This document shows positions 1-8,742 of a stretch of DNA of 64,000 nucleotides, one piece after another (position 1 is the first letter of the stretch; each line of letters opens with the position of its first letter). Location: the NCBI RefSeq assembly GCF_017876295.1, contig NZ_JAGINT010000002.1:186001-250000 (forward strand), written 5' to 3'. This DNA comes from Kribbella aluminosa. Its GTDB lineage: Bacteria; Actinomycetota; Actinomycetes; Propionibacteriales; Kribbellaceae. The position numbers and the translations under genes were made by a program. Under the pieces are notes generated by a model. The model had not been told where the DNA came from and ran no database searches. It saw nothing but the letters and a program-made list of their open reading frames with translations.

Positions 1-73
1 ATCCGCGACGCCGTCATCCGGTGGCGCGAACGCCGTACGCCGCCCCGCGAACTGGTGTGCCAAGCTGAGGACC

Positions 74-985
74 GTGATCGAGGTACGACGCCTGCGGGTG
101 TTGCGCGCGCTTGCTGACCACGGCACCGTGACCGCGGCCGCCGAGGTGCTGCACCTGACACCCTCGGCGGTCTCGCAGCAACTGGCGGCCCTGGAGACCG
201 AGGTCGGCCAGGAACTGCTCGAACGCCGCGGCCGCAGGGTGTCGATCACCTCCGCCGGCCGCCTGCTGCTCGCTCACGCGGACACCATCCTCGCCGAGGT
301 CGAACGCGCCGAGGACGCGATGCGGCTGCATGCGAACGGCGCGAACGGCGAGGTCCGCGTGACGGCTTTCGCGACCGCGATCAGCTTGCTGGTCGCGCCG
401 GCACTGACCCGGCTCCGCGAAACCAGCCCCGGCCTCAGCCTCGTCGTCCGGGACGCCGAAGGCCATCAGGGCATCACCCAACTGCTCGACGGCGACGCTG
501 ACCTGGCAATCGCCGTCGAACACCGCGGCTCCCCCCGCCCCGACGACCGCCGACTCACCCGCATCCCCCTGTACGCCGAACCCTTCGTCGCCGTCCTCTC
601 TCCGACCCACCCCCTGATCGGCGGGGGCGGCGGGGAGGGTGCGATCGAGCTGGCGGCGCTTGCGAACGACGACTGGGTGATGCCCGCCCCGGGCAACCCG
701 ATCCGCGACGTCGTCCTGCTCGCCTGCGAACAGGCGGGCTTCCAGCCCCGGATCGTCCACCAGTCCGACGACTTCCGCGCCGTCGCCGCGCTGGTCGCGG
801 CCGGCGGCGGCGTCTCCCTGGTCCCCCGGCTCGCCGTACCCGACCCGACCCTCGCCCTGATCCGCCCGCTCCCCGACCCGGCTCCCACCCGCCGCGTGTA
901 CGCCGCCGTCCGCACCAGCCGCGCCGACCACCCACTGATCACGGCGACCCTCGCCGTCCTCACCGAGGTCGCCGAGAAGCTCTAG
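74..985 (+). CDS. LysR-family transcriptional regulator
   Basis: A 303-residue protein of the usual LysR length. Residues 1-60 form a winged helix-turn-helix (GTVTAAAEVLHLTPSAVSQQ is the recognition region), and residues about 90-300 look like the periplasmic-binding-like effector domain. It starts with GTG at 74. Regulators of this family normally control a divergent neighbour, which would lie left of the window, so the target and the effector cannot be named. Its stop overlaps the stop of the convergent NAD(P)-binding gene by two bases. Family assignment is firm; function is unknown. Confidence 0.93.
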   Translation: MIEVRRLRVLRALADHGTVTAAAEVLHLTPSAVSQQLAALETEVGQELLERRGRRVSITSAGRLLLAHADTILAEVERAEDAMRLHANGANGEVRVTAFATAISLLVAPALTRLRETSPGLSLVVRDAEGHQGITQLLDGDADLAIAVEHRGSPRPDDRRLTRIPLYAEPFVAVLSPTHPLIGGGGGEGAIELAALANDDWVMPAPGNPIRDVVLLACEQAGFQPRIVHQSDDFRAVAALVAAGGGVSLVPRLAVPDPTLALIRPLPDPAPTRRVYAAVRTSRADHPLITATLAVLTEVAEKL

Positions 986-1653
986 TTCGAGATCACCGCG
1001 GTCCTCCGGACCAGGGCCGCATCGTCGATCGCGTTGAGCATGTACGTCGCGACGTCCGCGCGGGTGATCGTGAAGCCGCCCCGGACGGTCCCTTCGGTGC
1101 TACTGCGGAAGGTCCCTTTCGCAGAGCCGTTCGTCAACCGCGGCGGGCAGACGATCGTCCAGTCGAGTGGGCTCGCGCCGATCAGTTCCTCCATCCCGCG
1201 GGCGTCCGCGAACGACTCCCGGAGCAGCCGCTGGATGAGCGGTTTCACGACGTACTTCGTGACCGGGCCGTCGTTGCCCGTGTGGATGCCGGCCACGCTC
1301 ACCACGACGTACCGACGAACGCCGCTGTCCTCCATCGCCTGCAGGGTGCTCCGGGCGCTCGACGTCAGGACGTCGCTCGGCCCCTTCGGGCGCGGGCCCA
1401 GTGCGGACAGTACGGCGTCGTGGCCGGCGAGGACCGGGGCGATCGACGTCGGGTCCAGCACGTCGGCGGTCACCACCTCGACCAGGCCGCCGGAGACGCC
1501 GGCGCGGGCCGCGACCAGGCGGAGCTCCGGGAGCGGCACCTGCAGGGTCGAGCCCTCGCGGACGACGGCCGTGACCGTGTGCCCGGCCGCTACGGCCTGG
1601 CACACCAGCTCGGTCCCGATCCGCCCGGATGCCCCGAACACCACCAGCTTCAT
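982..1653 (-). CDS. NAD(P)H-binding (NmrA/atypical SDR-like) protein
   Basis: About 223 residues with a Rossmann start, MKLVVFGASGRIG, whose GxxGxxG loop binds a dinucleotide. Such proteins act as flavin or quinone reductase-like enzymes or as redox sensors; the substrate here is unknown. An upstream ATG at 1659 would add two residues, but the GGAGG at 1661-1665 abuts it. The ATG at 1653 sits seven bases from that Shine-Dalgarno and begins exactly at the Rossmann strand, so I prefer it. The gene is divergent from a TetR regulator across two operator-like repeats, which suggests it is that regulator's target. Confidence 0.88.
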   Translation of the reverse strand: MKLVVFGASGRIGTELVCQAVAAGHTVTAVVREGSTLQVPLPELRLVAARAGVSGGLVEVVTADVLDPTSIAPVLAGHDAVLSALGPRPKGPSDVLTSSARSTLQAMEDSGVRRYVVVSVAGIHTGNDGPVTKYVVKPLIQRLLRESFADARGMEELIGASPLDWTIVCPPRLTNGSAKGTFRSSTEGTVRGGFTITRADVATYMLNAIDDAALVRRTAVISN

Positions 1654-1666
1654 CGTCATTCCTCCA

Positions 1667-1708
1667 GGTTAGTAAACACTCACTCACCATGGTTAGTGAA
1701 CACTCACC
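1667..1708. promoter_or_regulatory. Tandem TetR-type operators between divergent genes
   Basis: Two copies of GGTTAGTrAACACTCAC lie at 1667-1683 and 1691-1708, 24 bp apart. The second is an imperfect 18-bp palindrome (GGTtAGTG-aa-CACTcACC). They lie in the short gap between the oxidoreductase start and the TetR start, the expected place for an autoregulating TetR repressor. Binding is inferred. Confidence 0.7.
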
Positions 1709-1732
1709 AACCTGTCAAGGTAGGGTGCGGAC

Positions 1733-2347
1733 ATGGGGACCCGAGACGAGATCCTGGACGCGGCCGCGGACGTGCTGCGGACGCAGGGGTACGCGCGAGC
1801 CACGACCCGGTCGATCGCGCAGGTCGCCGGGTACTCCGAGGCCGCGCTCTACAAGCACTTCGCGGACAAGTCCGCGATCCTGCTCGCGGTCCTGCACGAA
1901 CGGATGCCGCAGCTGCCCGGTTCGCTGAAGGAGCTGATCGGCAACCCCGGCAGCGGGACGGTGCGCGGCAACCTGACCCGGCTGGCCCGGATCGCGATCG
2001 ACTTCTACGTCGAGGGCTTCCCGATCCTGGTCTCGCTGTTCTCGTCCCGCGAGTTGCTGACCGCGCACCGGCTCCGCCTGCAGGAGCTGAACGCCGGCCC
2101 GCACCGCGCGCAGGAGGGCCTGATCCTTTACCTGCGCGAGGAGCAGAAGCTCGGGCGGATCCGGCGTGCCGCCGATGTGCCGGCCGCGGCGGCGTTGCTG
2201 TTCGGGGCGTGCTTCCAGCGTGGGTTCGAGGTGAACTACACCGGGGCGACACCGTCGGACGCGGAGACCGGCAAGTACGCGGCGGCGCTCACCAAGACGC
2301 TGTACGAATCGCTACGGCCGGCGGCGGCCGTCAAGTCCGACGGTTGA
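1733..2347 (+). CDS. TetR-family transcriptional repressor
   Basis: A 204-residue TetR protein. The N-terminal helix-turn-helix covers about residues 5-50 (ATTRSIAQVAGYSEAALYKH, with the family-typical YKHF end of the recognition helix). The C-terminal helical domain would bind an unknown ligand. ATG at 1733 follows the tandem operator. It is divergent from the NAD(P)-binding gene and probably represses both that gene and itself. Its 3' end overlaps the convergent SDR gene by 36 bases. Confidence 0.92.
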   Translation: MGTRDEILDAAADVLRTQGYARATTRSIAQVAGYSEAALYKHFADKSAILLAVLHERMPQLPGSLKELIGNPGSGTVRGNLTRLARIAIDFYVEGFPILVSLFSSRELLTAHRLRLQELNAGPHRAQEGLILYLREEQKLGRIRRAADVPAAAALLFGACFQRGFEVNYTGATPSDAETGKYAAALTKTLYESLRPAAAVKSDG

Positions 2348-3079
2348 CACCCGCGCGATCAGCGCCCGCGGCGTGAACCGCGCGGCGGCCGCGATCAGCT
2401 TGTACCGACGGCTCGGGATCGAGATCGGCTTGCCGCGCATCAGGTCCTTCCAGGCCGCGTCGACCAGCTCGGTCGCGTCCAGCCACATGAACGACGGGAT
2501 GACCGACTTGTCCATCGCCATCCGCTCGTGGAACTCCGTGTGCACGAACCCCGGGCACAACGCCATCACGGCGACACCCTTGGCGTGCAGCCCGGTCGCC
2601 AGCCCGGCGGAGAAGGTCGTCACCCAGGACTTGTGCGCGCTGTAGATGTTCCGCTGCAGGAAGCCGGCGACCGAGGACACGTTGATCACCGCGCCCGAAC
2701 CACGTTCGATCATCGGGAGCACGGCGGCGTGCGTGAGCCGCAGGACGACCCGGACCAGCAGGTCGAGCTGCTTCTCCTCGACGTCGACCGGGTTCTCCCA
2801 GAAGGGCTTCTTCTGCCCGAAGCCGGCGTTGTTCACGAGCACTTCGATCGGCCCGGTCCGGAAGCGTGCCTCGACCCGGGCCAGGTCGTCCGCGTCGGTC
2901 AGGTCCGCGGCGAGCACCTCGCACTCGACACCGTGCAGCCGCACGATCTCGGCCGCGACGTCCTTCAGCCGCGCCTCGTCGCGGGAAACCAGCACGAGGT
3001 CGTACCCCTCGACCGCCAGCTTCTCCGCGAACGCCCGACCGATCCCGGTCGCCGGCCCGGTCACGAGCGCAGTCGGCAT
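2312..3079 (-). CDS. Short-chain dehydrogenase/reductase
   Basis: A 255-residue classical SDR. It shows the cofactor loop TGPATGIG near residue 8, the NNAG motif (VLVNNAGFG) near residue 90, a catalytic Ser in INVSSVAG and the YSAHK catalytic Tyr/Lys pair about 15 residues later. The ATG at 3079 gives a start a few residues before the first strand, as the family requires; a longer in-frame reading upstream has no coding character. The substrate is unknown. It is divergent from the HAD gene, and its 3' end overlaps the TetR gene. Confidence 0.92.
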   Translation of the reverse strand: MPTALVTGPATGIGRAFAEKLAVEGYDLVLVSRDEARLKDVAAEIVRLHGVECEVLAADLTDADDLARVEARFRTGPIEVLVNNAGFGQKKPFWENPVDVEEKQLDLLVRVVLRLTHAAVLPMIERGSGAVINVSSVAGFLQRNIYSAHKSWVTTFSAGLATGLHAKGVAVMALCPGFVHTEFHERMAMDKSVIPSFMWLDATELVDAAWKDLMRGKPISIPSRRYKLIAAAARFTPRALIARVSTVGLDGRRRP

Positions 3080-3097
3080 GCTCCAACCCTCCGTCGA

Positions 3098-3124
3098 TGA
3101 CGCACCCAGTGTGTCACCTACATT
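3098..3124. promoter_or_regulatory. Divergent promoter with inverted repeat
   Basis: TGACGCAC-cca-GTGTGTCA at 3098-3116 is a 7/8 inverted repeat. TACATT at 3119-3124 resembles a -10 box six bases before the GTG of the HAD gene, so that transcript may be leaderless. The binding protein is unknown. Confidence 0.35.
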
Positions 3125-3130
3125 GGCAGG

Positions 3131-3769
3131 GTGCTGGCGGACATCGACACCTGGGTTCTGGATCTCGACAACACCCTCTACCCGGCCGGATCGGCGCTCG
3201 CCGTGCAGCTCACGGACGGCATCCTGTCGACGATCGCCGAGTACTACGGGACCGACGTCCCCGGCGCCCGGCGGATCCAGTCCGAGCTGGTCGCGGAGTA
3301 CGGCACGTCGCTGCGCGGCGCGATGCTCACCGGCACGATCGACCCGCACGAGTTCCTCGGCTTCGAGCGCCGGATGGACTACTCGGTGATCGGCCCTGAC
3401 CCGGCGCTGGCCGGCGTACTGGAGGAGTTGCCGGGGCGGCGGTACGTGTACACGAACGGGTCGGCGTACCACGCGGAGCAGGTGCTCACCCGGCTCGGGC
3501 TGACCGAGCACATCGACGGCGTGTTCGACATCCTCGCCGGCGAGCTGATCCCGAAGCCGTACGCCGAGAGCCTGGACGCGTTCCTCGCCCGGTTCGGGGT
3601 CGACCCGGCGCGGTCGGCGATGTTCGACGACCTCGAGGTGAACCTCGCGCTGCCGCACGAGCGTGGGATGACGACCGTCTGGGTGACCGCCGGTACGCCG
3701 TACGAGCAGCTGGCCGAGCGCCGCTGGCGGGCCGCTGACCTGCCGAGCTTCCTTCGAGCAAACGTCTGA
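3131..3769 (+). CDS. HAD-family hydrolase, pyrimidine 5'-nucleotidase-like
   Basis: 212 residues. HAD motif I is DLDNTLYP with nucleophile D11 and acid/base D13. The later motifs are YTNGSAYH (motif II Thr/Ser region), the Lys in LIPKP, and MFDDLEVN (motif IV acidic pair binding magnesium). The DLDNTLYP variant with an alpha-helical cap is typical of SSM1/pyrimidine 5'-nucleotidase-like HADs, so a nucleotide monophosphatase role is likely but not proven. It starts with GTG, probably leaderless. Confidence 0.88.
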   Translation: MLADIDTWVLDLDNTLYPAGSALAVQLTDGILSTIAEYYGTDVPGARRIQSELVAEYGTSLRGAMLTGTIDPHEFLGFERRMDYSVIGPDPALAGVLEELPGRRYVYTNGSAYHAEQVLTRLGLTEHIDGVFDILAGELIPKPYAESLDAFLARFGVDPARSAMFDDLEVNLALPHERGMTTVWVTAGTPYEQLAERRWRAADLPSFLRANV

Positions 3770-3863
3770 TGAATCGCTCGAATGCCGGAGGCCGGCAGGC
3801 GGAAGGAGGGCAAAGGTGACCAGGAGTGGTCTGAGGACTTACGCTTCGGGAGGAGGTGAGGGG

Positions 3864-4562
3864 ATGGCGGCTACGGACAAGGCGCTGGCCGGGTTGCGGC
3901 AGATGATCGCGTCCGGGGAGCTCGGGCCGGGGGCGAAGTTCCCGCCGGAGCCGGAGTTGTGCGACCACCTGGGGGTGTCCCGGAGCTCGTTGCGGGAGGC
4001 GGTCCGGTCGCTCGGTGCGCTCGGCGTGATCGAGTCCCGGCACGGCTCGGGGACGTACGTCTCGGCACTCGACCCGGCGGCGATCATCAGCCGGTTCTCG
4101 CTGTCGGTCGAGCTGATCCCGCTCGAGGGCGTCCTCGAACTGCTCGAGGTACGCCGGGTGCTCGAGTCACACGCCACCGCGACCGCGGCCGCCCGCCAGG
4201 ATCTGGACCTTGCCGAGCAGCTCGGCAAGGTCCTCGACCGGCTGGAGTCGACCACCGACGCGACCGAGATCCAGCACCTGGACGCCGAGTTCCACGGCCT
4301 GATCTGCATCGCCGGCGGCAATCCGACCGTCACCGCGCTCACCGAGGTGATCCGCGGCCGCGGCGGGCACTACCGGATCTTCGAGCCGGGCGCCGACTTC
4401 GACGCGATCAAGCGGACCAGCGACCGCGGCCACCGCGCGATCCTGTCCGCGATCCTGACCCGCGACCCGGCCGCCGCCGCGACCGCCGCGTCCGCGCACA
4501 TCGCCCAGACCGAGGTCTGGCTGCGCGCTCTGCGTCCAGAGCCGCGGCCGGCCCTGCCATGA
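3864..4562 (+). CDS. FadR-type GntR transcriptional regulator (FCD domain)
   Basis: About 232 residues from ATG 3864. A winged helix (residues about 5-70, PPEPELCDHLGVSRSSLREA) is followed by an FCD ligand-binding domain whose metal-binding Asp/His residues are suggested by LDAEFHGLI and the later HRAI segment. An upstream GTG at 3816 also has a good Shine-Dalgarno, but GGGAGGAGGTGAGGGG just before ATG 3864 is stronger, and the HTH begins right after it. The next gene overlaps by ATGA, so the two are translationally coupled. The ligand is unknown. Confidence 0.9.
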   Translation: MAATDKALAGLRQMIASGELGPGAKFPPEPELCDHLGVSRSSLREAVRSLGALGVIESRHGSGTYVSALDPAAIISRFSLSVELIPLEGVLELLEVRRVLESHATATAAARQDLDLAEQLGKVLDRLESTTDATEIQHLDAEFHGLICIAGGNPTVTALTEVIRGRGGHYRIFEPGADFDAIKRTSDRGHRAILSAILTRDPAAAATAASAHIAQTEVWLRALRPEPRPALP

Positions 4563-5026
4563 CCCATCCACCCGCGACCGGACCCGCCCTGAACTGGGCC
4601 CTTCGGCCCGCGACAGCCGCCGACCTCGAACCGCTCGTCGAGCTCCGCGCCGTCGTGATGCGTCCCGACCTGGAACGCCTCGGGCGGTACGACGCACACC
4701 GGGTCCGGCAACGCCTCCGCGACTCGTTCTCCCCGGCGCACACCCAGATCATCGAGGTCGACACCGGATTCGCGGGCTCGATCACGGTTCGCCCGGCAAC
4801 TGCCGCGCGATGGCTCGAGCACTTCTACCTGAACCCACGCCATCAGGGCCGGGGCCTCGGCACCGCGGTCCTGGGAACCGTGCTCGCCACCGCCGATGCG
4901 GATCAGGCGACCGTCAGGCTGAACGTCCTGCAAGGAAGCCCAGCCCGCAACCTCTACGAACGGCACGGCTTCGTAGTCGACAGTGAAGACCCAGTGGACG
5001 TCTTCATGATCCGGAAATTTCTCTAA
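4559..5026 (+). CDS. GNAT-family N-acetyltransferase
   Basis: 155 residues, translationally coupled to the GntR regulator by an ATGA overlap. The acetyl-CoA pyrophosphate loop is visible as HQGRGLGTAVL near residue 98, preceded by the usual beta strand LEHFYLNP, and LYERHGF is the conserved C-terminal GNAT motif B. The substrate is unknown; coupling to a regulator suggests co-expression with that regulator's regulon. Confidence 0.9.
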   Translation: MTHPPATGPALNWALRPATAADLEPLVELRAVVMRPDLERLGRYDAHRVRQRLRDSFSPAHTQIIEVDTGFAGSITVRPATAARWLEHFYLNPRHQGRGLGTAVLGTVLATADADQATVRLNVLQGSPARNLYERHGFVVDSEDPVDVFMIRKFL

Positions 5027-5098
5027 GCTGTCGAGATCTTGCACTGAAAGCGTCGCCTGAATAACCTCCAGACACTTCGTCCGGGAGGGGATCCGCCA

Positions 5099-7029
5099 AT
5101 GTCCCGTTCACACGTGATCACACTCGCGCTGCTCGGCGCCCTACTCACAGCTCAACCAGCCGCGGCGCAGCCGGCCCCGCGGATCACCCGCGCCGGGCTC
5201 GATCCCGCGCTCGTCACCGGCCGCGGCGCCGACGTACCGTTCGTCGAACAGGAGGCGGAGAACGCCACCTTTACCGGCGTGAAGATCGGCCCGGGGCGGG
5301 ACGCGTACACGCTGCCGGCCGAGGCTTCCGGGCGGACCGCCGTACGGCTGCAGCCCACGCAGTACGTCGAGTTCACGCTGACCCGCCCAGCGAATGCGTT
5401 CACCCTTCGGTACAGCATCCCGGACGCGCCGGCCGGTGGTGGCATCACCGCGCCACTGGACATGACGGTCGACGGCAAGCACAAGCGCACGATGACCCTG
5501 ACGTCGCAGTACGCCTGGCTCTACGGCATGTATCCGTTCTCGAACGATCCGAACGTCGACCCGACCCCGGGCTGGTGGAAGCCCGAACCCGATCCGGTCG
5601 CCAAGCCGTTCCGTCCGAACCACTTCTACGACGAACAGCGCGTGCTGCTGGACCGGACGCACCAGGCAGGCGACAAGGTGCGGTTCGCCGTACCGCGGAG
5701 CACGACCGCGGCCTGGACCGTCCTCGACGTCGCGGACTTCGAGCTGGTGCAGGCGCCGTCGAAGCAGCCGGCGCGTTCGCTCGACGTCCGGCTGTTCGGC
5801 GCCGACCCGACCGGACGGCGGGACGCGGCGCCCGCGATCGAACGCACGATCGCCGCCGCGAAGGAGCTCGGCCGGTCGGTGTTCATCCCGGCCGGCACGT
5901 TCCAGGTGAACCGGCACATCGTCGTCGACCAGGTGACGATCCGCGGCGCCGGCAACTGGTGGACGATCATCAAGGGCAAGGTGCTGCCGCTGCCCCAACC
6001 GGCGCCGGACAAGTCCACGCACAGCGCGCCCGGCTTCTACGGCCGGTACGCCGCCGACGGCGGGAGTACCGGCGTACACCTGTCGGACTTCGCGATCGAG
6101 AGCGACGTCCGCGAGCGCATCGACACCGACCAGGTGAACGGGATCGGCGGCGCGATCGGCGGCGGCTCGACGATCGAGAACCTGTACCTGCACCACACCA
6201 AGGTCGGGATCTGGCTGGACGGTCCGATGGACGGCCTGCTGATCAAGAACAACGTGATCACCGATGCGGTGGCCGACGGCATCAACCTGCACCTCGGGGT
6301 GTCGAACGTCCGGGCGACCGGCAACTTCGTCCGGAACAGCGGCGACGACGGGCTGGCGATGTGGTCGGAGTCCAACGCCGGCGGCCTGGTCAACCACGAC
6401 AACGTCTACGACCACAACACCGTGCAGACGCCGGTGCTGGCCAACGACATCGCGATCTACGGCGGCCGCGACAACGCGGTCACCGACAACCTGGTCGCGG
6501 ACCCGATCCGCGAGGGCAGCACGCTGCACGCCGGGTCCCGGTTCAACGCGACACCGTTCGAGGGGACGCTGACGTTCGCCCGCAACACCACGGTCCGCGG
6601 GACCTGAACTGGGACATCGGCCTCGGCGCGATCTGGCTGTACGCGTTGCAGTCCTCGATGTCCGGGCGGATCGAGATCACCGACAGCTCGTTCCTGGACT
6701 CGACGTACAACGCGATGATGTTCGTCGTCGACTGGCCGGTGAAGGACGACTACGCGATCACGAATGTTGCCGTCCGCAACATCAAGGTCGACGGCACCGG
6801 GACCAACGTCGTGAACGCGCGGGTCGGCGGCTGGGCGACGTTCGAGAACGTCGACGCGCGCAACGTCGGAGCGCCGTTCGTGAACAACTGCGGCACGTTC
6901 CACTTCAACGGCCCGCCCGAGTTCGAGGTCCGCGACCTGGGCGGCAACGACGGCGGCTGGACCGGCGCATCGTGGTGCGAGGACCGGCCCGCCGTCGTAC
7001 CGCCACCGCCGCCATCACCCTGGAACTGA
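5099..7029 (+). pseudogene. Secreted beta-helix glycan hydrolase (GH87/mycodextranase-like), frameshifted
   Basis: A signal peptide (MSRSHVITLALLGALLTAQP...AQA) leads into a CBM6/35-like beta-sandwich (about residues 50-215) and a right-handed beta-helix starting near residue 230 (LFGADPTGRRDAAPAIE; FIPAGTF). ADGINLH and SGDDGLAMWS, 23-24 residues apart, resemble the acidic catalytic residues I recall for GH87 alpha-1,3-glucanases. The first frame stops at 6607, but clear coding continues in another frame from about 6602 (DLNWDIGLGAIW) to 7029. Restoring one G in the GGG at 6599-6601 rejoins the frames into about 643 residues. This is either a real pseudogene or a sequencing error; assignment to GH87 is inference. 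Confidence 0.8.
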
Positions 7030-7035
7030 GGATCT

Positions 7036-7118
7036 CCAGGCCATCACAATCAGCCGATCCCGGCGCGCTCGGGCTCAGCTCCGTCCGCGACGGCCGATTG
7101 TGATGGCCTGGCGGTCCG
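7036..7118 (+). repeat. Palindromic dispersed element, copy A
   Basis: Arms CCAGGCCATCACAAT (7036-7050) and its perfect complement (7097-7111) enclose 46 bp. A 24-nt block from CGATTGTGATGG through GGCGGTCCG (7095-7118) is identical in copies B and C at 20.9 and 21.9 kb. This copy lies downstream of the pseudogene and forms the 3' end of the convergent MFS gene. Confidence 0.85.
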
Positions 7119-8597
7119 GAACGCGAGCGCCAGCACGACCGCGCCGGTAAGCACGAACCCGGCGGCGACCCCGGCCGCGACATGCATCGCGTGCACGAAA
7201 GTGTCGTTCGCGGTCTGCACCAGGTCCGGCCGGTGCAGGAGCGCGGCCGCGTGCCGGGTCGCTTCGGCCGACGTACCGATGGCGTCGCTGTTCGGCAGAC
7301 CGGTCAGCGACGGGGCGATCCGGTGCTGGTACGTCGACGACACGACGGTCCCGAGTACGGCGACCCCGAGCACGCTGCCCACCTGGCGGAGGGCGTTGCT
7401 GACCGCGGAGCCGGCACCGATCCGGTCCATCGGGAGGGTGGCCATCACGGCCGCGGTGGTCGGCGCGACGGTCATCCCGATCGCGAGCCCGGCCAGTCCG
7501 CCGATGATCCCGATGACGATCAGCGAGGTGTTCACGTCGTACAGCAGGTTGGCGGCGAAGCACAGCGCGAGGGCGAGGATCGCCGGGCCGGAGACCTTCG
7601 CGACACCGAGGCGCGCGGCCAGGCGGGCGCCGAGCGGGGCACCGACGATCACGCCGACCGCACTGGGTAGCGACATCAGCCCGGCATGCAGCGCGCTCAT
7701 CCCGCGGGCGCCCTGGAGGTAGAACGCGAGGTAGAAGCTCTGCCCGGTCAGGGTGAGGAAGACCGCGGCGAGCGAGAAGTTGCCGGCCGCGAACCGGCGG
7801 TTGCCGAACAGCCGCGGGTCGAAGCTCGGCTCGTGCTCACGCCATTCCGAGAACAGGAACCCGGCGAGCAGGACCAGACCGGCCGCGATACTCGCCCACA
7901 CCTGCCAGCGGTCCCAGCCGCCCTGGTGACCGCCTTCGATCAGGCCGTACGACAGGCCGAGCAGGCCGAGGGTGGACAGGCTGAGGCCGAGCGGGTCGAG
8001 CCGGCGGCGCTGCGGGCTGCGCGGGTTCGGGAGTACGACGGCCGCGCCGATCAGGCCGAACGCGACGATCGGCAGGTTGATGGTGAAGACCGAGCCCCAC
8101 CAGAAGTGGTCGATCAGCAGCCCGCCGAGCACCGGGCCGACGGCGACGCCGACGCCCGCGGAGGAGGACCAGATCGCGATCGCGCCGGCCCGGCGTTCCG
8201 GTGGGAACGTCCAGCCGATGATCGCCATCGACGTCGGCATGATCAGCGCGCCGCCGAGGCCCATCGTGGCTCGGGCCAGGATCAGGCCGACCGGATCGGT
8301 CGCCCAGGCGGCCCAGGCGGATGCGGCGCCGAAGACGAGCAGGCCGGTCATCAGCACGGTGCGATGGCCGTACCGGTCGCCGAGGGCGCCGGCCAGGAAG
8401 AGTGCGGTGGCGAACAGCAGCGAGTAGATCCCGACCGCCCACTGGAGCTGGCCGGGCGTGGCGCCGAGTCCGTCGACGGGGTCGGCGAGGCGTTCGAGGG
8501 CGATGCCGAGGACGGTCGAGTCGATCCAGATCAGTACGGCCGAGACGACCAGGATGGCGAGAATGCGGCGTTGCCGCGAAGGGTCGATGGTGGACAC
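7050..8597 (-). CDS. MFS drug-efflux transporter, DHA2 (EmrB/QacA) type
   Basis: About 515 residues with roughly 14 hydrophobic helices. Family motifs are visible: GDRYGHRTVLMTG (loop 2-3 motif A) and WIDSTVLGIALERL in helix 1 (motif D1 region). It is predicted to export hydrophobic compounds using the proton gradient. The GTG start at 8597 is chosen because a GGAG lies six bases upstream; the longer reading from 8642 has no hydrophobic or conserved start. The last ~25 residues (from RTARPSQS) are encoded by repeat copy A, so the native C-terminus was probably replaced. It is divergent from a MarR gene across palindromic operators, the usual efflux/repressor layout. Confidence 0.92.
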   Translation of the reverse strand: MSTIDPSRQRRILAILVVSAVLIWIDSTVLGIALERLADPVDGLGATPGQLQWAVGIYSLLFATALFLAGALGDRYGHRTVLMTGLLVFGAASAWAAWATDPVGLILARATMGLGGALIMPTSMAIIGWTFPPERRAGAIAIWSSSAGVGVAVGPVLGGLLIDHFWWGSVFTINLPIVAFGLIGAAVVLPNPRSPQRRRLDPLGLSLSTLGLLGLSYGLIEGGHQGGWDRWQVWASIAAGLVLLAGFLFSEWREHEPSFDPRLFGNRRFAAGNFSLAAVFLTLTGQSFYLAFYLQGARGMSALHAGLMSLPSAVGVIVGAPLGARLAARLGVAKVSGPAILALALCFAANLLYDVNTSLIVIGIIGGLAGLAIGMTVAPTTAAVMATLPMDRIGAGSAVSNALRQVGSVLGVAVLGTVVSSTYQHRIAPSLTGLPNSDAIGTSAEATRHAAALLHRPDLVQTANDTFVHAMHVAAGVAAGFVLTGAVVLALAFRTARPSQSAVADGAEPERAGIG

Positions 8598-8611
8598 GAA
8601 GTCTCCTATAA

Positions 8612-8668
8612 TTGACAGGACCCTGACGAGGTTTCCGATCATCCTCGATTGACAGGAACCTGTCAATC
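8612..8668. promoter_or_regulatory. MarR operators in the efflux promoter
   Basis: GATTGACAGG-aa-CCTGTCAATC at 8647-8668 is an all-but-perfect 22-bp palindrome, and a degenerate copy (TTGACAGG...CCTGACGA) lies at 8612-8630 over the MFS ribosome-binding region. The adjacent MarR regulator is the obvious ligand. Confidence 0.75.
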
Positions 8669-8673
8669 TACTT

Positions 8674-8724
8674 GGGGACGTCTGGGGACTCCGCGTAGTA
8701 GGCGCAGAGTCCCCAGACGTCCCC
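8674..8724. repeat. 18-bp perfect inverted repeat (stem-loop)
   Basis: GGGGACGTCTGGGGACTC at 8674-8691 is perfectly complementary to 8707-8724, with a 15-base loop. It lies between the operator and the MarR start and would form a very stable hairpin in the MarR leader. It is not related to the three-copy palindrome family. Confidence 0.8.
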
Positions 8725-8742
8725 TTGGGCAGAATGTGGTGT

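Noticed and set aside
1-73. A gene upstream of the LysR regulator
   Set aside because: Only 73 bases are visible; no start, stop or motif can be assigned.
3816-3863. Longer GntR start at GTG 3816
   Set aside because: It has a plausible Shine-Dalgarno, but the added 16 residues are unlike the family, and ATG 3864 has a stronger site directly before the HTH.
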